Source of the DNA: Amia ocellicauda
Taxonomy: Eukaryota; Chordata; Actinopteri; Amiiformes; Amiidae
Direction: 5' to 3'
Assembly: GCF_036373705.1 (NCBI RefSeq)
Contig: NC_089863.1
Span: forward strand, 21,636,619-21,700,618
DNA length: 64,000 bases
In this document: one piece after another, positions 1 to 10,905 of the stretch
Layout of the letters: each line of letters starts with the position of its first letter
Position numbering within the stretch: the stretch's first letter is position 1
Notes under the pieces: model-generated
Told to the model about the DNA's origin: nothing
The model's database searches: none
The model's input: only the letters and a program-made list of their open reading frames with translations
Translations under genes and position numbers: made by a program

Positions 1-2468
1 GAGCATCCTGCGGGTCCAGCCGTCCGACTCGGGCCGGTATTACTGTGGAGAGCACCTCAGTAGCTACATCAGCTTCACCGACAGCGGCTCGGTTCTGGCG
101 GTCGGAGGTAAGTTTGTGTCGTTACTGATGCGTCTCCGGGGCGGAGGGGCCGAAATTGCCCTTTTTTAGGGTCTCTTGTCACCTGAAACCGATAGACAAG
201 CAGTCTGGCGCCCGTCGGTGTGTGCTGTACTGGACTGCAGGACCAGTTACTTTGGTCCCTTTGAGGCTGAATGAAGCCAGTTGCGCTCGCACCGAGTTGT
301 GGGTAGGGGAACAGGTCTGGGCACCGAGTGGGGGGTGCAGGAACAGGTCTGGGCACCGAGTGGGGGGTGCAGGAACAGGTCTGGGCACCGAGTGGGGGGT
401 AGGGGAACAGGTCTGGGCACCGAGTGGGGGGTAGGGGAGCAGGTCTGGGCACCGAGTTGTGGGTAGGGGAACAGGTCTGGGCACCGAGTGGGGGGTAGGG
501 GAACAGGTCTGGGCACCGAGTGGGGGGTAGGGGAACAGGTCTGGGCACCGAGTGGGGGGTAGGGGAACAGGTCTGGGCACCGAGTGGGGGGTAGGGGAGC
601 AGGTCTGGGCACCGAGTTGTGGGTAGGGGAACAGGTCTGGGCACCGAGTGGGGGGTGCAGGAACAGGTCTGGGCACCGAGTGGGGGGTAGGGGAACAGGT
701 CTGGGCACCGAGTGGGGGGTAGGGGAACAGGTCTGGGCACCGAGTGGGGGGTAGGGGAACAGGTCTGGGCACCGAGTGGGGGGTAGGGGAACAGGTCTGG
801 GCACCGAGTGGGGGATGCAGGAACAGGTCTGGGCACCGAGTGGGGGGTAGGGGAACAGGTCTGGGCACCGAGTGGGGGGTAGGGGAACAGGTCTGGGCAC
901 CGAGTGGGGGGTAGGGGAACAGGTCTGGGCACCGAGTGGGGGGTGCAGGAACAGGTCTGGGCACCGAGTGGGGGGTGCAGGAACAGGTCTGGGCACCGAG
1001 TGGGGGGTAGGGGAACAGGTCTGGGCACCGAGTGGGGGGTAGGGGAACAGGTCTGGGCACCGAGTGGGGGGTAGGGGAACAGGTCTGGGCACCGAGTGGG
1101 GGGTAGGGGAACAGGTCTGGGCACCGAGTGGGGGATGCAGGAACAGGTCTGGGCACCGAGTGGGGGGTAGGGGAACAGGTCTGGGCACCGAGTGGGGGGT
1201 AGGGGAACAGGTCTGGGCACCGAGTGGGGGGTAGGGGAACAGGTCTGGGCACCGAGTGGGGGGTAGGGGAACAGGTCTGGGCACCGAGTGGGGGATGCAG
1301 GAACAGGTCTGGGCACCGAGTGGGGGGTACAGGAACAGGTCTGGGCACGCGTACGCAGGGCGGCCATAAACGAGATTTGATTCTGGGGGCACCCCACCTC
1401 GCTCAGAAACATTTAAGTGGTGCCCATATTTATGGCGGAGAGAAAATGACGCAACTATTTAAATAGTGCACATCACAGAACATGTATTGCACTTTAACAT
1501 ACACTGCACATTTGAATAAATAGATTTAGTAATTAATACAAATGTAAATAGTGCACTGTGCATATTGAAAACACAGGTTAAATGCGCTCTCTCTCTTGGG
1601 TTCACATGCTCTCAGTTTATTGCACTCGGACGAGCCATGCAAAGGGCAAAGGATTGTCTTGTTGTTTAATACTTTGTTTAAATGTTCTTAACGAGTGGTT
1701 TCATGTCACTGATGGAGCTACAAAGACCTGAATAGAAGTGTTTGATGAAGTTAGGATTACAACACGATGTACAGTATACTGAACAGTGCTCAACAGACCC
1801 ACATAATGATAATAGCACACAAATGCGTTCCGCATTGCCATTAACCATGAAACGTCCATCAACAACTTACTTTACCTTGAAACCCACAATAAACGGACCA
1901 ATTATCTTGCACTTTTAAAATGTTTCGAATTGAGGATATATACGATTATCTCAGACAGTCATATGTTTGTTTTGTTTTGATACTAAACGTCACAGCTTTC
2001 AGCACCGGCATGACACACAACTATTATGCTTAAGTGACTGAACTTAATATAATGATAGTACGGGTATAGGTCTGTACACTGGGGAGAGAGGGAGAGACGG
2101 AGAGAGAGAGAGGGAAAAGAGGGAAACATTTAACGGAAGGAAAAACCAAAAGAAAAAAAATAAAGACAAATTAAAGAGCGAAAATGATTCACCTTCGTTT
2201 AGAGAAGAAGGTGGATGGTATGAATGAAAGGGAGAAAAAACGCAAAGGAAGAAAAAGGAAATGTATAAAGAAATGCATGAGCACAAAGGAATAACGTTGA
2301 CGGTACAAGATGATGGAGGGGGACCGAAGGAAAGAAAGAAAAGAAAGATAGAAAGGAAGAAAAAAAATGACAAAAAAGAACAGAAATAGAAATAGAGAGA
2401 GACAGAGAGAGAGAGGCGGAGAGTCGGCACCGCTCTCGTAATGAGAGACATTGTTTTCCAAATTGTAG

Positions 2469-2533
<65 letters not shown>

Positions 2534-5500
2534 TTTATAGAGTCCCTTTCATGTCCAGTGCAGTTTAAAGCGCTTTACACTGAGAGTCAAACTTCTCTGA
2601 TTTAGTTGACCAACGTTTTGCTCTGGTTGTCAACCCTGGTCCTGGAGGAGCCCCTACCCTGCTGTTTTGTTCCAACCGAGCTCTCAATTACTCAATTGAA
2701 CCCTTCATTTAACTAATAATTTCCTAAATTAGAGCCTTTTAATTATTTTTAACAGTACGAGTTTTAAGTTAACATTGTATAAGGAAATTATCTTATTAAG
2801 GATCCAACTTTTTATCAGTGACAGAATTTAAAGTTAAATGTAATTAAAATACTTAAATTAAGGGTTCATTTAAGTAAGTGAGAGCTCAGTTGGAACAAAA
2901 ACCAGCAGAGTTGGGGCTCCTCCAGGACCAGGATTGAGAACCACTGCCATAGGCTACTAAAGTGGACCTAAATTAGTCCGGCTTTTACCCACACCGGAAT
3001 AATGTGTTTCTTCACCGAATTGAGATATATAGTTTGTGTTATTACTCTATTGTGCCAGATTACTCGTTTTTCTCCATAATTTTGAGTGAGTATATAGACT
3101 GCTTTTAGGGAAAATTATCGAGAAATAAGGTACAATAAAGTAATAATAATTACATCTAAAAACTGGATTTACAGCAATGTTTGTTTCGACCATTATTTGC
3201 AGAAGTAGCCTACATATTAGTCTACTTTATTAACTAATATCTGTTCTCATTAGTGAATGGCAGCCTATATAAAGCATTAGCCACCGTGTTTAATTAAACA
3301 TTTCATACAAACTTAAAAGAAAGCAAAATGAAAATAAATTCCCATTCATTGCTAGCCTACGGTTTTTAAATTACTGGTATTGTAATTGTAAAACCTACTC
3401 GAGTCTAATAGGAATTGAGAGAATAAGGTTATTATTCATGATTTATTATTAATAATTTGACCCACCTCTCAGAGCGGTCATTTTCTTCCTTCTTCTATAA
3501 GAGGCTACAAATCTTAAAAACGTGTTTTGTATTGTATTATATGGAAATGTTAGATGTGGATTGGTTTATTTGTTATATAACCGTCAAAAAGTCTCCAATA
3601 TGAATGTTGTTAAACCGCCTCAATACGAGTCGATTGCACCAACACGGATTAAAACAATCTTGGTTTAGTGCTAATCTGGAATTAGTTAACCCAAGATTAT
3701 TTTAAACGCAGTTGCATTGCACCACAAAAATGCAAACCAGGATCAATATACCTTGAATTAAGATACTAACCGGCAATGTTTGCACTTGAAATATTGTTAA
3801 CTTAAACATGAATATAACGTTACAATTGCACATTAATGTTAATAAACACTAATTTAACTTAATAGCCTACTTTTCTTCTAATTTAAACAGTATAATAGCG
3901 GTTCATGGTTCATTGTATTGTTCATGGTTATTTGAGTGCTTCGATTCTGTTTAAGGATTACAATCGATTTATTTTTCTGATATATATTACCCTTAACGTT
4001 ATTTCAGAGGTGAGATTAAATAAGAAACAAAAACACAGGTACACATTTATTAACAAATAATATCTCAACTGAACATATCCACACATTTAAACCCGGGTTA
4101 AAAACATTGGTGCAATAGGAATATATTTTTATCTTGGTTTAAGACATCTTTAATCTTGCAATCATTGTAAACTGATTAAATATTAAACCTGGTTTTGTGC
4201 CACCTGATTAAAATATAACCCTGGATTTAGTCAGAGTTCAAAAGACAACCCATGTTTCTTTTCATCTATCAATGTTTGCAGCGCCATGTTTGCCCCGTCA
4301 GCTTCTCCCAGTAGGTTTGGCTTTATTTGTTAACGGTCAGATCTGAATTGAGAGTTCAACTTTTAATCGATATGATTAACTCCGGAGTGTGTTAGATCTT
4401 AAATTGACGGGTTCTCACTGTTGCAGACGTTGCAGGCTACACCTATTTAAGTGTGTCTGTGTCTGTATGTATGCATTTTGTACTTGTAGTAGAAATGTTA
4501 TGGCCTCTTTAAATCTTATTGTCCAGTTATGAAAAGCTGGAGCCGGAGCTGAGGAGTAGTATAGGAGGAGGGAATATATCCTGTATGTGAAAATGACAGA
4601 CCGGGTGCACCCGAGATACATGACACATGTTTAGGATTTGTTAATTTCAAAGTGAAAGTGCACAGACAGCAAAGGGTTAAAAGAAGTAAATGTCGGGACA
4701 GGGCTGTTACGCTGTTACATACGTATTTGCCGACGGTATAAAACGATGGTCAATTATTTCCTTTTTGCTGCATTCTTAGAAGGATAATATAATGTCATAC
4801 ATTGAACCCCACACTCTTAGAACTAATGTGTTAAATTAACACATTCTGAGTTTGTTCAAGGATAACACAACTTTTTGCTAAAATTGACCAAATTACAACA
4901 CAATAATGTGTATTTTTAACGCAATTATGTGTGGGAAAAACACATGAATGTGTTAAAATACCCAGCATTGTCTTACAAATACAAATGATTGTATTGTACT
5001 TTGGTACATTTTAACACAAAGTTGTGCTGTCTTTGAATAAACTCAGAATGGGTTAAATTTAACACATTAGTTCTAAGAGTGCAAAAGGTTTGCCCACTGC
5101 TGAAAAAACAGTTGAATGTGCAGACAATGTGTCAACTGAAATTGTTTGCCAATACAGCTCGAAAGTTGCTTCCATAAAAAAATAAAAAATAATACAAACA
5201 ATACAATTAATGTCAAATCATCATTATACAGTCTTCTTAAATTTTCGATAAGAGCTTTTAAAACTTCAGAGCAATATATCTGAAATACCACGCCATGCTT
5301 CTTTGCCATCTATTTGATGAATATCTTGAAACTTTTGTCACGTTGTGTCCGTGGTCGATTTGTCACCCATGGTAGCCTTAAATGTATCTGTAAAAAATAT
5401 ACCAGGGCTTTAAAATGTCGTTAATCTAACATTATAATTTTACGTGTAGGAGTATCTGCTACGTAGTTTCTTGCGCGTTCATAGGGAACATTACCACAAA

Positions 5501-8500
5501 GATGGCTGAAACAGACTGGTATTGTAATTGTAAAACCTACTCGAGTCTAATAGGAATTGAGAGAATAAGGTTATTATTCATGATTTATTATTAATAATTT
5601 GACCCACCTCTCAGAGCGGTCATTTTCTTCCTTCTTCTATAAGAGGCTACAAATCTTAAAAACGTGTTTTGTATTGTATTATATGGAAATGTTAGATGTG
5701 GATTGGTTTATTTGTTATATAACCGTCAAAAAGTCTCCAATATGAATGTTGTTAAACCGCCTCAATACGAGTCGATTGCACCAACACGGATTAAAACAAT
5801 CTTGGTTTAGTGCTAATCTGGAATTAGTTAACCCAAGATTATTTTAAACGCAGTTGCATTGCACCACAAAAATGCAAACCAGGATCAATATACCTTGAAT
5901 TAAGATACTAACCGGCAATGTTTGCACTTGAAATATTGTTAACTTAAACATGAATATAACGTTACAATTGCACATTAATGTTAATAAACACTAATTTAAC
6001 TTAATAGCCTACTTTTCTTCTAATTTAAACAGTATAATAGCGGTTCATGGTTCATTGTATTGTTCATGGTTATTTGAGTGCTTCGATTCTGTTTAAGGAT
6101 TACAATCGATTTATTTTTCTGATATATATTACCCTTAACGTTATTTCAGAGGTGAGATTAAATAAGAAACAAAAACACAGGTACACATTTATTAACAAAT
6201 AATATCTCAACTGAACATATCCACACATTTAAACCCGGGTTAAAAACATTGGTGCAATAGGAATATATTTTTATCTTGGTTTAAGACATCTTTAATCTTG
6301 CAATCATTGTAAACTGATTAAATATTAAACCTGGTTTTGTGCCACCTGATTAAAATATAACCCTGGATTTAGTCAGAGTTCAAAAGACAACCCATGTTTC
6401 TTTTCATCTATCAATGTTTGCAGCGCCATGTTTGCCCCGTCAGCTTCTCCCAGTAGGTTTGGCTTTATTTGTTAACGGTCAGATCTGAATTGAGAGTTCA
6501 ACTTTTAATCGATATGATTAACTCCGGAGTGTGTTAGATCTTAAATTGACGGGTTCTCACTGTTGCAGACGTTGCAGGCTACACCTATTTAAGTGTGTCT
6601 GTGTCTGTATGTATGCATTTTGTACTTGTAGTAGAAATGTTATGGCCTCTTTAAATCTTATTGTCCAGTTATGAAAAGCTGGAGCCGGAGCTGAGGAGTA
6701 GTATAGGAGGAGGGAATATATCCTGTATGTGAAAATGACAGACCGGGTGCACCCGAGATACATGACACATGTTTAGGATTTGTTAATTTCAAAGTGAAAG
6801 TGCACAGACAGCAAAGGGTTAAAAGAAGTAAATGTCGGGACAGGGCTGTTACGCTGTTACATACGTATTTGCCGACGGTATAAAACGATGGTCAATTATT
6901 TCCTTTTTGCTGCATTCTTAGAAGGATAATATAATGTCATACATTGAACCCCACACTCTTAGAACTAATGTGTTAAATTAACACATTCTGAGTTTGTTCA
7001 AGGATAACACAACTTTTTGCTAAAATTGACCAAATTACAACACAATAATGTGTATTTTTAACGCAATTATGTGTGGGAAAAACACATGAATGTGTTAAAA
7101 TACCCAGCATTGTCTTACAAATACAAATGATTGTATTGTACTTTGGTACATTTTAACACAAAGTTGTGCTGTCTTTGAATAAACTCAGAATGGGTTAAAT
7201 TTAACACATTAGTTCTAAGAGTGCAAAAGGTTTGCCCACTGCTGAAAAAACAGTTGAATGTGCAGACAATGTGTCAACTGAAATTGTTTGCCAATACAGC
7301 TCGAAAGTTGCCTCCATAAAAAATAAAAAAATAATACAAACAATACAATTAATGTCAAATCATCATTATACAGTCTTCTTAAATTTTCGATAAGAGCTTT
7401 TAAAACTTCAGAGCAATATATCTGAAATACCACGCCATGCTTCTTTGCCATCTATTTGATGAATATCTTGAAACTTTTGTCACGTTGTGTCCGTGGTCGA
7501 TTTGTCACCCATGGTAGCCTTAAATGTATCTGTAAAAAATATACCAGGGCTTTAAAATGTCGTTAATCTAACATTATCATTTTACGTGTAGGAGTATCTG
7601 CTACATAGTTTCTTGCGCGTTCATAGGGAACATTACCACAAAGATGGCTGAAACAGACCAAGAAATTTGTCGAAAAGGAATCAAATCTTGAGCGCGAATA
7701 AAAATATTATGTACGGGCTGTCACGTTACAACATAAACCACATTTCAGATGTCCCACTAACTAATTTAAAACATTCGAGCTGTATACTGCCATCACTTAA
7801 ATCAAAGTTGTTGGATATAACAAAGGTGCTGCTGTTTGTAGTGTTTTGCTAAATGCACAGAAGAGCCCCAGAAAGCTTAAAGTAAGCTGTGCAACTGAAA
7901 ATTGGTATCATGGAAGAACAAGCATCTCCGGCATCATTTAACCAACCGAGTTTAAATTATTGTGCATTATTTATTAGGCCTAATGGAAACAGAACAGAAA
8001 ACGGCGCACTGGAGATGATCCGTGTTTAGTACGCAGCTCCGTACTAACTCGGCAAGTTCGTTGCAATTGACCCAAACAAGATATGTTTATTTTAATTTTA
8101 ATACATTATCTTCATTTTCCAAATGGTCTATCAGTAGGGGAGAGGGCTGTGTCTGTAAGGGACAGGGCTGTGTCAGTAGGGGACAGGGGCATGGAGCGTG
8201 ATGATGATGATTATTATTAATAATAATAATAATCAATGCTCTGTGTCTCTGCAGGTGGGTCCCCTGGGAGCCGGGTGAGGCTGATGACAGGATACCGGGC
8301 CCTTGGGGGTGAGGGGGCGCAGGGGCGGCCGCTGCGCTGTGTGGTCAGTGGGCTGGGGGAGACGCCGTGGCTGAAGCTGAGCTGGGGGGACAGGGATGCA
8401 GCCCTGGGGAAAGTGGAACACAAGTGGAGGGGAGGGACGATGAAGGGAGGGTGGCTTGATTACCGCGTCTCCGCCCCCCCTCAGAACTGGAGCGCCGAGT

Positions 8501-9788
8501 CGGATGGGCCCTGCCAGGCACAGACAGCCTGGAATCACATCTCTAATGCCACTGAGCTGAGCCTGGAGAGAGAGCAGGAAGGTGAGACAAGTGGTCTGGG
8601 ACGTGCTCTCCCTGTCCACACAGGGGGCATCCTCACAGCCCTGCCCCACTGGCACCCCCCCCCCACACACACACACACACACACAGCCCCACTGGCACCC
8701 CCCGCACACAGGTTCCTCTCTTCCCTATATGGATTACAGACTTAAAATGTATCCCATGTACTGCTATAATTTTAATGTACTCAATAACTAAGATTTGTCT
8801 AGCTATATATTTGTCTAAATAACTGTATGTGTGTGTCTGTGTGTGTGTGTGCGTGTGTGTGTGCTGCAGTGTGGTGCAGTGGTCAGTACAGTGTGCTGTA
8901 TGCTGGGCTCCTGGCTGTGCTCTGTGTCCTGGCTGCGCTGGCTCTGATGGTGGCACTCTACACAGGTATGTGCTGTTATTGTCCCCTCCTCCTTTCCTCT
9001 CTTCCCCCTGTGTCTCTCTCTCTCCCCATGTCTCTCTCTTCCCCCTGTGTCTCTCTCTTCCCCCTGTGTCTCTCTCTCTTCCCCATGTCTCTCTTGCCGT
9101 CTCTCTCTTCCCCCTGTGTCTCTCTCTTACCCCCTGTGTCTCTCTCTTCCCCATCTCTCTTGCCATGTCTCTCTCTTCCCCTGTCTCTTCCCCTTGTGTC
9201 TCTCTCTTCCCCATGTGTCTCTCTCTTCCCCCATATCTCTCTTTCCCTTGTGTCTCTCTCTTCCCCTGTGTCTCTTCCCCCATGTCTCTCTCTTTCCCCT
9301 TGTGTCTCTCTCTTACCCGTGTCTCTCTCTTTCCCCCCCCTCTTCCCTTCTCTCCTTCTTCCTGTTCTCCTCCCCTCTCTCCTCTCATCTCTCCCTCATA
9401 CCTTTGTGTGTCTTACAGGGTCGAAGCAGAACGACCAACAGACTGCAGACAGACCTGGAGCCCAGGTGAGTCCAGGGACAAGTGTTTGTGCGTGTGTGCG
9501 TGTGTGCGTGTTTTACCCTAACATACAGTCAAAGTCAAATGAATAAGCAAGAGCAATGCCAGTCAGCGTGTGTCTCTGTCCGTGTCCCAGAAGGCCGTGC
9601 TGGAGGGAGTGACCTACGCTCAGCTGGATCTGCAGTCCAGGGGTGAGACTGACAGACGGCGGAAGCAGCGACAGAAGGACAGAAAGGCAGACAGTCATAC
9701 GTATAGCGCAGTGAGATACACCAATGCGGACACAGCCTGGAGAGAGAGGGCCGCCCTGGACACCCCGTGGGACCCTCTAAACCCCTGA
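1..9788 (+). CDS. Inhibitory immunoglobulin-superfamily receptor, 3' part of the gene (5' end outside window)
   Basis: Likely a cell-surface inhibitory immune receptor of the fish NITR/CD300/LILR-like kind; exact family not resolved. Exons read by eye: 1-107, 8255-8581, 8870-8965, 9419-9465, 9591-9788 (TGA 9786-9788). All junctions have GT/AG, and the first three introns are phase 1, as is usual for Ig genes. Exon 1 is the end of a V-type domain (DSGRYYCG, the D-x-G-x-Y-x-C motif) followed by a J-like tail. Exon 2 (109 codons, phase 1-1) is a second Ig domain with LRCVVSG, a core LSW and a second Cys in GPCQAQ, plus sequons NWS and NAT. Exon 3 is an uncharged transmembrane segment (LLAVLCVLAALALMVAL), which argues against pairing with a charged adaptor. 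The tail has one canonical ITIM, VTYAQL, and weaker tyrosines (HTYSAV, VRYTNA). Reading exon 5 through to the TGA is my choice; a GTGAG at 9643 could instead be a donor after the ITIM. Signal peptide and start codon are not in the window. Confidence 0.8.
291..1347. repeat. 32-bp G-rich minisatellite (about 33 copies) in the receptor intron
   Basis: Tandem units of 32 bp read accgagtggggggtagggga followed by acaggtctgggc. A few sequence variants are interspersed (gtgcagga, gatgcagga, ttgtgggta, ggggagc). The + strand has G runs of 6, 4, 2 and 3 per unit, so it has G-quadruplex potential. Since 32 is not a multiple of three and the minus strand of the unit has no stop codon, all three minus frames stay open for 380-445 codons. 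These are not genes. Confidence 0.97.
1348..2043. other. Intron sequence without recognised feature
   Basis: AT-rich unique-looking sequence between the minisatellite and a purine-rich tract. I see no exon, RNA gene or repeat here. Confidence 0.5.
2070..2425. repeat. Purine-rich low-complexity tract (GA/GAAA-type)
   Basis: About 350 bp of almost pure purine on the + strand, starting and ending with (GA)n blocks. Pyrimidine-only codons on the minus strand give serine/leucine/phenylalanine-rich open frames that are not genes. Confidence 0.85.
2471..2533. repeat. (AAT)n microsatellite, about 21 copies
   Basis: An uninterrupted ataata run. It is followed by a short segment (atttatagagtccctttcat... 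aaagcgctttacac, to about 2580) that resembles a common dispersed fish repeat; that part is a guess. Confidence 0.95.
2627..2947. mobile_element. Fold-back (MITE-like) element, about 320 bp
   Basis: The left arm (gtcctggaggagcccc ... gttccaaccgagctctcaa) is matched in inverted orientation by the right arm (gagctcagttggaac ... ggggctcctccaggacc). The arms are over 70 bp with an AT-rich loop and no coding capacity. A related shorter element lies at 10722-10905. Confidence 0.8.
2948..3372. other. AT-rich intron sequence without recognised feature
   Basis: I see no exon, RNA or clear repeat between the fold-back element and the 2142-bp duplication. Confidence 0.45.
3373..5514. repeat. 2142-bp tandem duplication, copy 1
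   Basis: The block starts actggtattg and ends gctgaaacag. The same sequence follows immediately with a constant offset of 2142 bp. By eye only a handful of differences exist, for example at 5175-5190 against 7312-7335, and ctacgtag against ctacatag. The duplication is therefore recent. No exon is recognised inside; the short open frames in it are duplicated along with it and lack any recognisable domain. Confidence 0.95.
4812..5081. mobile_element. MITE with about 70-bp terminal inverted repeats (in duplication copy 1)
   Basis: Starts cactcttagaactaatgtg and ends with its inverse cacattagttctaagagtg. The arms pair over about 70 bp and the interior is AT-rich without coding. I could not see a clear target-site duplication, so the superfamily is not assigned. 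Confidence 0.8.
5515..7656. repeat. 2142-bp tandem duplication, copy 2
   Basis: Second copy of the 3373-5514 block, directly abutting it. The sequence that follows copy 2 (caagaaatttg at 7657) replaces the copy start found at the internal junction. Confidence 0.95.
6954..7223. mobile_element. MITE with about 70-bp terminal inverted repeats (in duplication copy 2)
   Basis: Duplicate of the 4812-5081 element, carried by the 2142-bp tandem duplication rather than by a new insertion. Confidence 0.8.
7657..8254. other. 3' part of the long receptor intron
   Basis: No gene seen. It holds a short imperfect repeat of ggacagggctgtgtc (about 8138-8190) and a small (ATT)n/(AAT)n run (8203-8233). It ends in the acceptor ctctgcag at 8247-8254. 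Confidence 0.6.
8660..8688. repeat. (CA)n microsatellite in receptor intron 2
   Basis: A cccccccc run followed by about ten CA dinucleotides. The intron 8582-8869 otherwise holds only a TG run before the acceptor. Confidence 0.9.
8826..8865. repeat. (TG)n microsatellite next to the transmembrane-exon acceptor
   Basis: A tgtgtgtg run with minor interruptions. It ends at the gctgcag acceptor, so it replaces the usual polypyrimidine tract. Confidence 0.85.
8992..9405. repeat. Pyrimidine minisatellite (tgtctctctcttcccc units) filling receptor intron 3
   Basis: About 400 bp of irregular 14-20-bp units such as tgtctctctcttcccc occupies nearly all of the 8966-9418 intron. The pyrimidine-only + strand produces long Ser/Leu/Pro open frames that are artefacts. 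Confidence 0.92.
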
Positions 9789-9999
9789 CCCTTCACCTCT
9801 AGCCTAAGACCTCTACCCCCCCCAGTACAGCCTAATGCTGGACTGTACACTGTGTGTATGTATTGAATCCATGGATTATTTAACTCACTGCACAGCTCTG
9901 CACTACAATGTGCTGTATCTACACAGCATTGTGCTGTAGTGACTGTTCTGTCCTGTTCTGCACTGTAATAACTGTAGTAAATCGCATTGAACTCTCTTT

Positions 10000-10131
10000 T
10001 ACTGTACTGTGCTGTATCACTGTAATACACTGTGCTGTACTTTACTGTAAACACAGAGCCTCATTGTGCTGTATCACTGTAAACACAGTGCCTCACTGTG
10101 CTGTATCACTGTAACACACAGTGCCTCACTG
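10000..10131. repeat. Short tandem repeat of about 35 bp behind the receptor gene
   Basis: Three to four degenerate units of the type cctcactgtgctgtatcact gtaacacagtg. They lie in the probable 3' UTR or flank of the receptor gene; 9789-9999 is otherwise featureless. Confidence 0.65.
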
Positions 10132-10350
10132 TTGGCAGCACTGTAGTAGTGGTTATGAGCTCTGGACTCATAACCAGAAGGTTGGGGGCTCAAACACAGG
10201 TGGGGCAGTGCTGTTGTACCCTTGAGCAAGGTACTTCACTTGGATTGCTCCAGTAAAATGCCCAGCTGTATAAATGGATACAAATGTAAGTCACTCTGGA
10301 TAAGAGTGTCTGCTAAATGACAAATAATGTAATATATGTAATGTAATAAT
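10132..10350 (+). mobile_element. V-SINE-like tRNA-derived SINE
   Basis: The head has degenerate Pol III boxes (agtggttatgagctctgg as A-box region, ggttgggggctcaaa as B-box region). The body ends with the characteristic fish V-SINE tail gtcactctggataagagtgt ctgctaaatg, followed by a TAATG-type 3' repeat. The assignment rests on that conserved tail. Confidence 0.8.
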
Positions 10351-10721
10351 ATCTCTCTGGCCCTGTGATTTCTAACTGTAACTACCATCCAGATGTTACA
10401 TAAATAAATACACATTTCCTGTCTCTCTCTCAGCATGGATTCCCCTGTGATTCTGTGTGTTTATTAACAGTGAAATCCATGTGTGTTGTAAGTGTGTGTC
10501 TGATGATGCCAGTGTATATGTCTGTCTTTGTGTGTTTCTGAGGTCCACTCAGTGTTTGGAGAGATGAAACAACAGCATAGAAGAGAGGGGTGAAGAGATG
10601 GATGGTGTCAGTGAGGTCAGCATTGAGGGCACTGACTGTAGTTCCCATCATGCCATGGGTGAATTGAACACCTGACTACACCACCCAGATTAAACCTGAG
10701 TTGAGGAATTCACAGGATGTT

Positions 10722-10905
10722 TTGATCTTGGTACATCAGGGAGTACCCCCTGCTGGTTTTTGTTTCATCTGATGTCTTAATTGCTTAATTGAATCCTTAA
10801 TTGCCCTAACAAAGCAATATACCGTTCAATTAAGTAATTAAGACCTAGGTTGGAACAAAAACCAGTAGGTCAGGGGGTACTCCAGGACCGATTTCAAAAC
10901 CTCTG
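10722..10905. mobile_element. Fold-back element related to the one at 2627-2947
   Basis: The left arm (agtaccccctgctggttttt gtttc) is mirrored by the right arm (aacaaaaaccagtaggtcag ggggtactccaggacc). The internal ttaattgcttaattgaa palindrome is shared with the first element, and the whole is shorter. Confidence 0.7.

Noticed and set aside
75-1412. Three overlapping minus-strand open frames of 380-445 codons with Pro/Cys-rich repeats
   Set aside because: They are the same 32-bp minisatellite read in three frames. Openness is explained by the stop-free repeat unit.
2044-2461. Minus-strand Phe/Ser/Leu-rich open frames
   Set aside because: Simple consequence of a purine-rich + strand tract.
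3605-4210. Possible further inverted repeats around ttggtgcaat/attgcaccaa-type motifs
   Set aside because: Arms are short and imperfect by eye; I could not set boundaries well enough to call an element.
8827-9546. Long Ser/Leu/Pro open frames over 8.8-9.5 kb
   Set aside because: Produced by (TG)n and pyrimidine repeats within introns; the receptor exons are in the expected phase instead.
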